8,948 bases of DNA from Armatimonadota bacterium (GCA_016210785.1 JACQTN010000316.1:1-8948), one strand, 5' to 3'. Counted from the first letter of the stretch, positions 1-6,902 are shown. Made by a program: numbers and translations. Notes: generated by a model not told the origin, from the letters alone.

Positions 1-732
1 CCACCAGGCCGAGCGCAGGTAGGAGCGCGCGTCGCTGAGCATGGCGCCCCACTCCGGCAGCGGAGGCTGCGCGCCCAGGCCCAGGTAGCTCAGCCCCGCG
101 GCGATCAGGATGGAGGTGCCCAGGCCGACGGTGGCCAGCACGATGATGGGGGCGAGCACGTTGGGGAGGACGTGCCGGGTGACGATGCGGGCGTCGCCGG
201 CGCCCAGGGCGCGAGCCGCCTCGATGTAGTCGCGGCCGCGGATGGCCAGGGTGGAGCCCCGGACGGTCCGGGCGTAGACGGGCACGGCGGACAGGCCCAC
301 GGCGACCATGGCGTTGTAGAGGTTGGGTCCCAGCATGGCCAGGATGGCCAGGGCCAGCAGGATCTGGGGGAAGGCCAGCATGATGTCCGTGGCGCCCATG
401 ATGAGCGCGTCCAGCCGGCCGCCGCGGTAGCCGGCCAGCAGGCCCAGCGTGGTGCCCCCGCCCATGGCGATGCCCACGGTGATGAGCCCCACCTGCATGG
501 AGATCCGCGACCCGTAGATGACGCGGCTGAGGATGTCGCGGCCCAGTTCGTCGGTCCCGAACGGGAACCGCTCCGACGGCGGGTGGAGCGGGGCGCCGGG
601 GAAGAGGTAGAAGGGGTCGTGGGGGCCGATCCAGGGCGCGAAGAGCGCCAGGAGGGCGAAGAACGCGACCAGGACTGCGCCGACCACCGCGCCCGGCTTG
701 TGGCGCAGGGCCCTCCCGAGGAACTGCGTCAT
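1..732 (-). CDS. dppC: ABC transporter permease, DppC/OppC type (3' end outside window)
   Basis: Inner-membrane permease of a peptide/nickel-type ABC importer; it would pair with the DppB-like permease encoded just upstream. The visible 244 residues begin MTQFLGRALRHKPGAVVG and run into a first membrane helix ending in APWIGPHDP, the usual DppC N-terminus. FGTDELGRDILSR, typical of this family, follows. The cytoplasmic EAA loop that contacts the ATPase starts near residue 168 (DYIEAARALGAGDARI, then RHVLPN). The visible end, SYLRSAWW, is normally followed by about 35-50 more residues, so only the C-terminus is missing. The ATG at 730-732 has no Shine-Dalgarno sequence. It lies 36 bases after the dppB stop and in the same frame, so translation probably depends on coupling. 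Family membership is clear; the transported substrate is not determined by the sequence. Confidence 0.93.
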   Translation of the reverse strand, partial: MTQFLGRALRHKPGAVVGAVLVAFFALLALFAPWIGPHDPFYLFPGAPLHPPSERFPFGTDELGRDILSRVIYGSRISMQVGLITVGIAMGGGTTLGLLAGYRGGRLDALIMGATDIMLAFPQILLALAILAMLGPNLYNAMVAVGLSAVPVYARTVRGSTLAIRGRDYIEAARALGAGDARIVTRHVLPNVLAPIIVLATVGLGTSILIAAGLSYLGLGAQPPLPEWGAMLSDARSYLRSAWW

Positions 733-768
733 GGCGTCACAGGAGGCATGCGGACCGCGGGCACGGGA

Positions 769-1692
769 TCACTGGTAGCGGATCCGCGGGTCGAGCACCG
801 CATAGCTGCAGTCCACGATCAGATTGACGAAGACGTAGATCACCGCGGTGAAGAGCACGATCCCCTGCATCAGGGGAAAGTCCCGCGACAGGATGGCGTT
901 GACCGCCAGCCGGCCCAGCCCCGGGCGGGCGAAGACCGACTCCACGATCACCGCGCCGGCCAGGAGCCCGCCGAACTGCAGGGCGATGATGGTCAGGATG
1001 GGAATGAACGCGTTCTTGAGCGCATGCCGGAAGATCACCAGCCGCTCCGCCACGCCCGTGGCCCGCGCCGTGCGCACGTAGTCCTGGTCCAGCACTTCCA
1101 GCAGGCTGCTCCGGGTCATGCGCGCCAGCACCGCGCCTGCGGGCATGGCCAGGGTGACCGCGGGGAGGATGAGCGCGCGCAGCCCGGTGGCGGTGATGGG
1201 CAGCCATCCCAGCTTCAGCGAGAACAGCAGGATCAGCAGCAGGCCGGACCAGAAGGTGGGCATGGACAGGCCCAGGAGGGCGACCCCCATGGTGGCCGAG
1301 TCCACCGCCGGGCTGCGCGCGGTGGCGGCGATGGTGCCGGTCAGCACGCCGGCGCTCACGGCCACCGCCATCGCCGCCACGGTTAACTCAAACGTCGGCG
1401 GGAACCGGTCACGGATCTCGGCGGCCACCGGCCGGCGGCTGCGGATCGAGGCGCCCAGGTCGCCCCGCGCCGCCCGCGCCAGGTAGCGCGCGAACTGCAC
1501 GGGCACCGGCTGGTCCAGGCCTAGCTCCGCTCGCAGCCGTCCCATGTCGCGTCCCGACGCCGCAAACTCGCCCCCCAGCATGATGGCCACCGGGTCGCCG
1601 GGTGCCAGGTGGATCATGGAGAAGGTGAGCGCGCTGACCCCCAGCAGCGTTGGGATCGTTAGCAGCAGCCGGCGCCGCAGGTAGACCCACAC
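769..1692 (-). CDS. dppB: ABC transporter permease, DppB/OppB type
   Basis: First permease of the importer, 307 residues, the usual length for the family. It opens with WVYLRRRLLLTIPTLLGVS, a positively charged start and first membrane helix, followed by the PGDP motif at residues 31-34. The EAA loop for ATPase contact lies at about 204-233 (DYVRTARATG, then RHALKNAFIP). The C-terminus YAVLDPRIRYQ is the normal DppB ending. I chose the GTG at 1690-1692. It gives the family N-terminus and has a GAGG site six bases upstream that overlaps the stop of the solute-binding gene. The frame stays open further upstream, but that part lies over the solute-binding gene and looks like nothing in this family. 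The gap to the solute-binding gene is 8 bases, so co-transcription is very likely. Confidence 0.94.
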   Translation of the reverse strand: MWVYLRRRLLLTIPTLLGVSALTFSMIHLAPGDPVAIMLGGEFAASGRDMGRLRAELGLDQPVPVQFARYLARAARGDLGASIRSRRPVAAEIRDRFPPTFELTVAAMAVAVSAGVLTGTIAATARSPAVDSATMGVALLGLSMPTFWSGLLLILLFSLKLGWLPITATGLRALILPAVTLAMPAGAVLARMTRSSLLEVLDQDYVRTARATGVAERLVIFRHALKNAFIPILTIIALQFGGLLAGAVIVESVFARPGLGRLAVNAILSRDFPLMQGIVLFTAVIYVFVNLIVDCSYAVLDPRIRYQ

Positions 1693-1700
1693 GGCCCGCC

Positions 1701-3311
1701 TCAGGGCTGCAGGTAGGTGTCGTTGAGCACCACGAACCCGTCCGGGTGCACCTTTGCGCCCTTCACCGCCGGCTGCAGAGCGATGTAGTTGTAGTTGGTC
1801 CACAGCGGGACCCACAGGGCCCGATCCACGATGTACTTCTGGATGTCCTGGTACAGCGCCAGCCGCCGCCGCGGGTCGGTGGAGGTCCGCGACTCCACGA
1901 TCATCTGGTCCAGCCGCTCGTCCTTGAAGTGGCTGTGGGCCAGCCCCGTCCCGATGTTGGAGGAGTGGAACCACAGGTATACAATGTCGGGCGAGGTGTA
2001 GGTGTAGCCCATGAAGTTGGCCTGCTGCTCGCCGGCCCTGAGCTTGGCCAGCAGCGTCCCGAACTCAAAGGTCTGGATCTCCATCTGGATGCCGTGGGCG
2101 CGCAGCTGCGACTGGACGATCTGCGCGGAGCGCCGCCAGGTGTCGATGGGCGCCAGGTACAGGGTGAAGCGGAACGGGCGCCCGTCCCTGTGCAGGACGC
2201 CGCCCGCCCCGGGCGTCCATCCCGCCTCCGCCAGCAATTGCCTGGCCCTCGCCGGAGAATACGCCGGGGTGTAGTCTTTGATGCCCTCCCAGTAGCCCCA
2301 GATCGAAGGCGGCAGCGGCCCGTGGGCCACCTCGCCCAGGCCCGCCAGGGCGATTTCCAGGATGCTGCGCTTCTCCAGGGCGTGGTTCAGCCCCCGGCGG
2401 ACCCGCACGTCGGCGAAGGGCTCGCGCCGCGTGTTGAACTCCATGAACAGGCCCACACCCTTGCGCAGGAAGCGGAAGAAGGTGAACCGCTTCATCTGCT
2501 CCAGGCGTTTCACATCGGTCACCGGGGCCGTCAGCATGAGGACCTCGCCGCGCTCGAAGGCCACCACCTGCGCCGCGTCCTCCGGGATGATGCGGAAGAT
2601 CACACGCTCCAGATAAACCGGGCCGTCGTGAACGTGGCCGGGACCCCACCGGTAGTCAGGGTTGCGCGCCAGGATGATCCGATCGGCGCTGCGCCACTCC
2701 GCGAAGCGCCACGGGCCCGTACCGGCCGGCTGCCGGCCAAACCCTGCGCCCAGCCGCTGGACCGCGGCCGGGCTCACCGCCATCGCCCTCGGGTCGGTCA
2801 GGTTGTCCAGAAAAGGCGCGAAGGGTTGCTTGAGTTTGACGACCAGCGTCCGGGGGCCGGTGGCGCGCACGCTCTCCACCGGGCCGAACAGCGCCCCGGC
2901 GATGGGCGACCGGGTCTCGGGCGCCAGGGCCCGGTCGATGGACGCCTTCACGGCGTCCGCGGTCAGCACCGTGCCGTCGTGGAAACGCACGCCGTCTGTG
3001 AGTTCAAACGTCCAGGTGAGACCGTCCGGGGAGATCTTCCAGGACCTGGCCAGCGCGGGCACGTAGTTGCCCTTCAGGTCTTTGGTGACCAGCGTGTCGC
3101 CCAGGTAGCGCGAGATCAGCCCGGTTACCGCGGTGCTGGTCTTCTGCGGATCGAGGGTGTCCGGTTCCTGGCCAATGGCCACCACCAGCTCGCCCCCGGG
3201 ACGAGGCTGGCCGGGGGCTGGTGGGGCAGACACGGCCACCAGCGCCAGGGCCAGGGCGAGGCCGATCCCGCCCATCCGCAGCGCCGTACGTGACCAGAAC
3301 GCCATGCGCAT
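1701..3311 (-). CDS. Extracellular solute-binding protein, family 5 (peptide/nickel ABC importer)
   Basis: Captures the ligand outside the cell and delivers it to the DppB/DppC pair encoded downstream. The product has 536 residues, normal for the family. Residues 1 to about 30 form a signal peptide (charged start, then GGIGLALALALVAVSA). The mature part begins with the family pattern GGELVVAIGQEPDTLDP. The SBP_bac_5 signature is at about residues 86-122 (ALARSWKISPDG, then GVRFHDGTVLTADAV). Other typical blocks are GTGPWRFAEW, DVRVRRGLNHAL and ARQLLAEAGW. There is no lipobox cysteine, so it is either released or held by another means. The start ATG (3309-3311) follows a strong GGGGGTGATT site seven bases away; a second in-frame ATG at 3305 is less well spaced. 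Peptides are the likeliest ligand, but family 5 proteins also bind nickel, sugars or opines. Confidence 0.94.
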   Translation of the reverse strand: MRMAFWSRTALRMGGIGLALALALVAVSAPPAPGQPRPGGELVVAIGQEPDTLDPQKTSTAVTGLISRYLGDTLVTKDLKGNYVPALARSWKISPDGLTWTFELTDGVRFHDGTVLTADAVKASIDRALAPETRSPIAGALFGPVESVRATGPRTLVVKLKQPFAPFLDNLTDPRAMAVSPAAVQRLGAGFGRQPAGTGPWRFAEWRSADRIILARNPDYRWGPGHVHDGPVYLERVIFRIIPEDAAQVVAFERGEVLMLTAPVTDVKRLEQMKRFTFFRFLRKGVGLFMEFNTRREPFADVRVRRGLNHALEKRSILEIALAGLGEVAHGPLPPSIWGYWEGIKDYTPAYSPARARQLLAEAGWTPGAGGVLHRDGRPFRFTLYLAPIDTWRRSAQIVQSQLRAHGIQMEIQTFEFGTLLAKLRAGEQQANFMGYTYTSPDIVYLWFHSSNIGTGLAHSHFKDERLDQMIVESRTSTDPRRRLALYQDIQKYIVDRALWVPLWTNYNYIALQPAVKGAKVHPDGFVVLNDTYLQP

Positions 3312-3402
3312 GGAATCACCCCCGCCGTGGGCAGATCGTGCGGCATCCGCCTGTCTTTGGGCCTGTCTGACAATTCGGCTCGCGCGTTAGATCGCCTGCT
3401 CA

Positions 3403-3526
3403 GAAGCTGAGTGGGTGAGCGCGGTAGCATGAAACACCTTGTAGGCCGTAGCACGTGCCCTGAGAAGCTGAGTGGGCGAGCGCGTGTCAACGCGCCTCAG
3501 AAGCTGCGTACGGGGAGTGCGGGAAC
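3403..3526 (+). repeat. Dispersed ~60-bp repeat, intergenic copies (two and a half degenerate units)
   Basis: Units begin with GAAGCTG at 3403, 3464 and 3500, so the spacings are 61 and 36 bases; the second unit has lost about 25 bases. The stretch 3403-3427 differs at only one base from the minus strand of a unit inside dinB (7441-7500). The stretch 3431-3459 matches the minus strand of 7351-7379 at 26 of 29 bases by hand count. The third copy fades out at about 3526. Orientation is opposite to the dinB array. In the frame used by dinB, the first unit here hits a TGA after about nine codons, so these copies are not coding in that frame. A still more degenerate half unit may precede 3403, but I cannot support it. 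Confidence 0.85.
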
Positions 3527-3566
3527 CGTTTTCGGGGGGTGTGGAAGAGGAAGCGCGCCCCTGGCC

Positions 3567-3578
3567 GCTATATATAGC
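3567..3578. promoter_or_regulatory. 12-bp perfect palindrome GCTATATATAGC
   Basis: A perfect AT-centred palindrome inside otherwise GC-rich intergenic DNA. It could be an operator half-site pair or simply a melting-prone stretch near a promoter. Its TATATA core resembles a -10 box on either strand, but neither strand has a recognisable -35 at the right distance. Function unknown. Confidence 0.3.
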
Positions 3579-3723
3579 AGAGAAGGCGAGTCGTCGCATG
3601 ACCCAGGCCCGAAACTCTTACAGGAAATTTGAGACTTGACAGGAAGAATGGACCCATCAGGCTGGACTTACGGACTCAACCACGGAATCGGGGCAACCTC
3701 GATTGATGGTCAGGGGGGCAACG

Positions 3724-4260
3724 ATGGGAACATATCAGAAGATTCGAGGCGTGGTTGTTTCTGCGATTACACTTTTGTTGCTCTTGGGGCTTGTACCTCC
3801 TATGTTTCCCGCAAGCAGCGGCCCGTCGCGATCGCACGAGGTTACCGAGGCTGTGGTGGTGCAGGCGATCCCCCCGATCATGGAAGGCGACCCGTCGGTT
3901 CTGCGACCAGCCGTTCGTTGTTATCTGACTGACTCTCGGACGGGGGCGTGTGCGGTATTTCGGCTCCGTCATAGCGTCGAAGGTCGGGGGTATGTCGATT
4001 GGTCCACGAGTTACAGCTGTCAGCTAACGCCCGGTTCGTATTGCTCCGTCCCGGTGCCCGCCGGAAGACATACTCTATCGATTTGGCTCCCCGCCTGGGG
4101 TCGCTGGTGTTCCCCAGCCACGACTGTCAACATTCCAGCCGGGTACGAGGCTGAATATGATTGCGGCCCGCGGCGGCCTAAGCAGTTGACCACGTGGGGA
4201 GCGGGCGCGGGCCGAGGTGAGGGCGCTGGTTCCACCGCAACACACATAGATTGTCCGTGA
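3724..4260 (+). CDS. Hypothetical secreted cysteine-rich protein
   Basis: A 178-residue protein I do not recognise. The N-terminus MGTYQKIRG is followed by a hydrophobic stretch at about residues 10-25 and a plausible signal peptidase site near residue 30 (MFPASSG). The mature part has seven cysteines (66, 76, 99, 107, 129, 147, 177), suggesting disulfides outside the cytoplasm. The segment VPAGRHTLSIWLP, then VNIPAGYEAEYDC, has the alternating pattern of a small beta-sandwich of PEGA or carboxypeptidase-regulatory type; this is inference only. The C-terminus is glycine-rich. I chose the ATG at 3724 because AGGGGGG lies five bases upstream; a TTG at 3703 and an ATG at 3706 are alternatives. 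Codons use many more A/T third bases than neighbouring genes, which hints at transfer or relaxed selection. The stop nearly meets the Shine-Dalgarno of the next gene, so the two may be co-translated. Confidence 0.65.
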   Translation: MGTYQKIRGVVVSAITLLLLLGLVPPMFPASSGPSRSHEVTEAVVVQAIPPIMEGDPSVLRPAVRCYLTDSRTGACAVFRLRHSVEGRGYVDWSTSYSCQLTPGSYCSVPVPAGRHTLSIWLPAWGRWCSPATTVNIPAGYEAEYDCGPRRPKQLTTWGAGAGRGEGAGSTATHIDCP

Positions 4261-4274
4261 GGGGGGAACTCGAG

Positions 4275-4559
4275 GTGGAAGAGCAGATCAACGAGCGGCT
4301 GTACCAGGTCTACGAGCAGATCTGCATGGTGGAGATGCGCCCCCTGCGGGACTTCGTGCTTGCGGTCAAGTCGGGTGCGTACGGCGAGTTCTCCACGGAC
4401 GAGGTGGTCGAGTTCCTCCGCTGGATCGAGAGCAACATGCTCCAGAACATCCAGATGAAGGCCATGGAGGGGCAGCGCTTCGCGGACATGGCCGACCAGG
4501 CGGCGGAGGAGACGTCGCGGTTGTTCGAGGAGTTGATCGCGGAGCTGGAGAAGCCGTAG
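4275..4559 (+). CDS. Hypothetical small acidic helical protein
   Basis: A 94-residue protein of unknown function. It is rich in Glu, with long amphipathic stretches (EEQINERLYQVYEQI, DEVVEFLRWIESNML, SRLFEELIAELEKP), so it is probably all-helical, cytoplasmic and possibly oligomeric. No signal peptide, membrane segment or catalytic motif is visible. The GTG at 4275 is preferred because GAGGGGGG ends eight bases before it. A GTG at 4257 overlaps the upstream stop but has no ribosome site, and a TTG at 4251 is also in frame. Third-position GC is high, as in the core genes and unlike the gene before it, so the two may have different origins despite the 14-base gap. The 3' end faces the M29 aminopeptidase gene, with 7 bases between the stops and no terminator hairpin visible. 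Confidence 0.75.
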   Translation: MEEQINERLYQVYEQICMVEMRPLRDFVLAVKSGAYGEFSTDEVVEFLRWIESNMLQNIQMKAMEGQRFADMADQAAEETSRLFEELIAELEKP

Positions 4560-4566
4560 CCCCTTC

Positions 4567-5670
4567 TTACACGAACCGCCCGTCGCGGTAGATGAGGGTC
4601 CCGTCCGCCAGCACCTCCCCGCCCCGCCGCAGGTCGCAGATCAGGTCCCAGTGCAGGCCCGAGACGTTGCGCGATCCGGTTTCGGGGTAGCCCGCGCCTA
4701 GGGCCATGTGGACCGTGCCGCCGATCTTCTCGTCGAAGAGGACGTTGCGGCTGTGGCGCTGGATGCCGTAGTTCAGACCGAAGGCGAACTCGCCCAGCGT
4801 GCGGGCGCCGGCGTCCAGGTCGAGCATCGCGTGCAGCAGCTCCGCTCCCTTGGCCGCCTCCGCCTCTACGACGCGCCCCTCGCGGAAGACGAGCCGCACG
4901 TCCTGCACTTCCCGACCGCGGAAGATGACGGGGAAGGTGAAGCGGACGTGGCCGTCGGTGGCGCTCTCTATGGGGCCGGTGAAGATCTCGCCGTCGGGGA
5001 AGTTATACTCTCCGGCGGCGTTGATCCAGGTGCGCCCCTCCAGGGCGACGGTGAGGTCGATGTCGGGCCCGATGATCCGCAGCGTCTTCACGCCGCTGAG
5101 GCGGGCGATGACCCGGGCCTGCTCGCGGGCCACGCTCTCCCACCAGGCCACCGGGTCCTCCCGGTCCAGCGCGCAGGCGTGGGCGACGAAGTCCCGGTAC
5201 TCCTCCAGGGACATCTCCGCTTCCTGTGCCTCGGCATGGCTGGGGTACTGGGTGACGCACCAGCGCAGCGCACCCTCTGCCGACCGCTGCAGCGCGCGCT
5301 GCTGGAGCGGCCTCCTGGCCTCGCCGCGGCGGGAGATCCGCTTCGGGTCCACGGAGGTGAGGGCACGGGTGTTCCATCGCCCGTCGATGCTCAGGGTGGC
5401 GTCCATGCGCTCGACTTCCAGGCGGTCCAGCTCCGAGATGAAGGTGATCTGGTCGTCGGAGGCATGGCGGAAGAAGATCTCTTCCAGGGCATCCAGGGTG
5501 ACCCGGGTGAAGGGATGCGCGCCCTTGCGCAGCACCTCCAGATAGACGGCGCGGATGAGGGGCGCGGCCAGCTCCGTCCCCGCGATCCGGACCATCTGGC
5601 CCGCACCGATCCGCAGCGAGTACTCCACCAGCACCCGGGCCCACCGGGCGAGCATGTCCTCGTCCATCAT
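4567..5670 (-). CDS. Aminopeptidase, peptidase family M29 (AmpS/AmpT type)
   Basis: Cytoplasmic metallo-aminopeptidase that removes N-terminal residues from peptides. The 367 residues are slightly short of the roughly 400-410 usual for M29, but the family blocks are present in order. Candidate metal ligands are Glu228 (DGEIFTGPIE), Glu294 (LGEFAFGLN), His321 (GTVHMALG), and His340 with Asp342 (GLHWDLICD). The 66-residue spacing between the two glutamates matches my recollection of AmpT (Glu250 and Glu316). The start is the ATG at 5668-5670, eight bases after GGAGG (5679-5683), which lies inside the end of clpP; a second ATG follows immediately. One base separates it from the clpP stop, so the two are a translationally coupled pair. 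ClpP releases short peptides and an aminopeptidase would finish them; this link is inference from gene order. No regulator or separate promoter is visible. Confidence 0.93.
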   Translation of the reverse strand: MMDEDMLARWARVLVEYSLRIGAGQMVRIAGTELAAPLIRAVYLEVLRKGAHPFTRVTLDALEEIFFRHASDDQITFISELDRLEVERMDATLSIDGRWNTRALTSVDPKRISRRGEARRPLQQRALQRSAEGALRWCVTQYPSHAEAQEAEMSLEEYRDFVAHACALDREDPVAWWESVAREQARVIARLSGVKTLRIIGPDIDLTVALEGRTWINAAGEYNFPDGEIFTGPIESATDGHVRFTFPVIFRGREVQDVRLVFREGRVVEAEAAKGAELLHAMLDLDAGARTLGEFAFGLNYGIQRHSRNVLFDEKIGGTVHMALGAGYPETGSRNVSGLHWDLICDLRRGGEVLADGTLIYRDGRFV

Positions 5671-5671
5671 C

Positions 5672-6268
5672 CTACGATCCTCCGGACCCGCGGGGCTGCA
5701 CTACGTGGTCGATCAACCCGTAGGCCTTGGCGTCTGCGGCGCTCATCCAGAAGTCGCGGTCGATATCCCGCTCGATGCGCTCTATCGCCTGTGTGGTGTG
5801 CTTCGCCACGATCCCGCTGAGGATGCTGCGCAGCCGCAGGATCTCCTTCGCTTCGATCCCGATGTCGGTGGCGGTGCCCCGCACGCCGCCCCAGGGCTGG
5901 TGCAGCATGATGCGGGAATAGGGGAGGGCCAGGCGCTTGCCGGCGGCCCCGCCCGCCAGGATCGTGGCCGCGACGCTGGCGGCCAGCCCCACGCAGATGG
6001 TGGACACCGGCGACCGCAGGTACTGCATGGTGTCGTAGATGGCCAGCGCGGCGGTGACCAGGCCGCCGGGGCTGTTGATGTACAGGTGGATGTCCTTGCC
6101 GGGCTCGCTGGACTCCAGGTAGAGGAGCGAGGCGATGATGACGTTGGCCTGCACGTCCTCCAGCGGCCCGCCCAGGAAGATGATGCGCTCGCGCAGCAGC
6201 CGGGAGTAGATGTCGTAGGCGCGCTCGCCGCGCCCTGTTTGTTCGACGACAATGGGAACCAGACTCAT
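5672..6268 (-). CDS. clpP: ATP-dependent Clp protease proteolytic subunit ClpP
   Basis: Serine peptidase that forms the tetradecameric chamber of Clp proteases and degrades proteins unfolded by ClpX, ClpA or ClpC. Length is 198 residues, typical. The catalytic triad is visible: Ser98 in [10 protein letters not shown], His123 in [10 protein letters not shown], and Asp168 in [13 protein letters not shown]. The substrate-groove segment [19 protein letters not shown] is canonical. The usual Gln of GQAAS is Leu here, and the tail after GLIDHVV is short (QPRGSGGS). Neither clpX nor tig is adjacent; instead an M29 aminopeptidase follows in the same operon, so this may be one of several clpP paralogues. 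The start ATG (6266-6268) has GAGG four bases upstream and an unusually close promoter, described separately. Confidence 0.97.
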   Translation of the reverse strand: MSLVPIVVEQTGRGERAYDIYSRLLRERIIFLGGPLEDVQANVIIASLLYLESSEPGKDIHLYINSPGGLVTAALAIYDTMQYLRSPVSTICVGLAASVAATILAGGAAGKRLALPYSRIMLHQPWGGVRGTATDIGIEAKEILRLRSILSGIVAKHTTQAIERIERDIDRDFWMSAADAKAYGLIDHVVQPRGSGGS

Positions 6269-6276
6269 ACCGCCTC

Positions 6277-6305
6277 ATTATATCCCCGGCGCGGGAAGGC
6301 TTCAA
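6277..6305 (-). promoter_or_regulatory. Sigma70-type promoter of the clpP-aminopeptidase operon
   Basis: On the minus strand TTGAAG (6300-6305, 4 of 6 consensus) is followed by a 17-base spacer and a perfect TATAAT (6277-6282). Only eight bases separate TATAAT from the clpP ATG, so the expected transcription start falls within a base or two of the start codon. The messenger would be leaderless or nearly so, making the GAGG at 6273-6276 unusable in a transcript from this promoter. This AT-rich element stands out in GC-rich surroundings. Confidence 0.7.
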
Positions 6306-6372
6306 GGACCGGGGAGGAGGCCTCTTCAGGGGTGTCGAAAGGTCGAACCCAGTTGATGGGATGGAGCCGGCC

Positions 6373-6840
6373 ATGGTGAGTACGCGTCTTCAGACTCAAC
6401 TTCAACCAGCGGCGCGCCGCACGTGGGTAGCGCCGGCGGTGGGCCTGGCGGTGGTGCTGGCGGCCGGGGCCCTGCTGGTGATCCAGCCCTGGCGGCGTCC
6501 CGTCCGGTCCGCCGCCCTCAAACCGCAGGCGGCGGCGCTGCTGACCGACGCCCGGACTGTCGCCGCACAGGGGGAGTACAGCCGGGCGACCCAGATGCTT
6601 TACCAGGCGCTCGACGCGCAGGGGCCCCATCCGGAGCTGTACGGGCGGCTGGGCATCGCTTTCCTGGAGTGGTCCTACCGGGACCGCGACCCGATGCTGG
6701 TGGCCAGCGCCGAGAACAACTTTTTCCTGGCCCTGCGGATGAACCCGCAGGACGAGGAACTGTGGCGGTACGTGGACGAGGGCATCCGCCGGGGCTTCTT
6801 CTACCGGTATGACTGGGAGCGCATACGGAGGAGGCGCTAA
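6373..6840 (+). CDS. Membrane-anchored TPR-like protein of unknown function
   Basis: A 155-residue protein with one N-terminal membrane helix at about residues 18-37 (WVAPAVGLAVVLAAGALLVI) preceded by Arg residues, so the rest is probably outside the membrane. Residues about 52-125 look like two tetratricopeptide-type helical hairpins: AAQGEYSRATQMLYQAL, then YGRLGIAFLEW and FFLALRMNPQDEEL. The very basic end (WERIRRRR) follows a GFFYRYDW aromatic cluster. TPR folds usually mediate protein contacts; the partner is unknown. The ATG at 6373 is preferred because GGAG sits six bases upstream; an ATG at 6361 would add four residues but has no ribosome site. spoVS follows after 62 bases on the same strand, so they are probably co-transcribed. 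clpP is divergent, sharing the 104-base gap, but no plus-strand promoter is obvious there. Confidence 0.8.
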   Translation: MVSTRLQTQLQPAARRTWVAPAVGLAVVLAAGALLVIQPWRRPVRSAALKPQAAALLTDARTVAAQGEYSRATQMLYQALDAQGPHPELYGRLGIAFLEWSYRDRDPMLVASAENNFFLALRMNPQDEELWRYVDEGIRRGFFYRYDWERIRRRR

Positions 6841-6902
6841 GAACCTGTGTGGCACATGCCAACGCAGGAAGCGCCTTGTGGGAGAGTGGCGGAGGCAACC
6901 CC

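Larger units (their letters stand above)
3312..3723. other. 412-bp intergenic region between divergent transcription units
   Basis: No convincing gene was found here. The stretch separates the leftward importer operon from the rightward secreted-protein gene, so promoters for both should lie in it. It holds the repeat array at 3403-3526, a palindrome at 3567-3578, and two near-identical short direct repeats, CTTACAGGAA (3617-3626) and CTTGACAGGAA (3635-3645). A perfect TTGACA occurs at 3636-3641, but no good -10 box sits 16-18 bases downstream. On the minus strand a TTGTCA lies upstream of the solute-binding gene, also without a matching -10. From about 3580 rightwards the sequence is visibly richer in A and T than the rest of the window. 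Small frames on both strands across the repeats look incidental. Confidence 0.6.

Noticed and set aside
1693..1974. N-terminal extension of the DppB frame
   Set aside because: It lies over the solute-binding gene and its sequence is unlike any DppB N-terminus; the GTG at 1690-1692 gives the normal start.
172..3293. Long plus-strand open frames opposite the importer operon
   Set aside because: They are rich in Gly, Arg, Gln, His and Pro, have no family motifs, and mirror the well-supported minus-strand genes; GC-rich DNA commonly leaves the opposite strand open.
3387..3632. Small open frames on both strands over the intergenic repeats
   Set aside because: No ribosome site supports them, they end in unrelated sequence, and they exist mainly because the repeat unit is poor in stops.
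3636..3641. Perfect TTGACA as -35 box for the secreted orphan
   Set aside because: No acceptable -10 hexamer lies 16-18 bases downstream.
4708..6379. Plus-strand open frames opposite the aminopeptidase and clpP
   Set aside because: Low-complexity composition and complete overlap with two genes whose catalytic residues are visible.
6851..6897. Possible degenerate repeat relic between the TPR gene and spoVS (GGCACATGCC and a block matching 20 of 29 bases of a dinB unit)
   Set aside because: The match is short, needs a large internal deletion, and overlaps the spoVS ribosome site; chance similarity in GC-rich DNA cannot be excluded.
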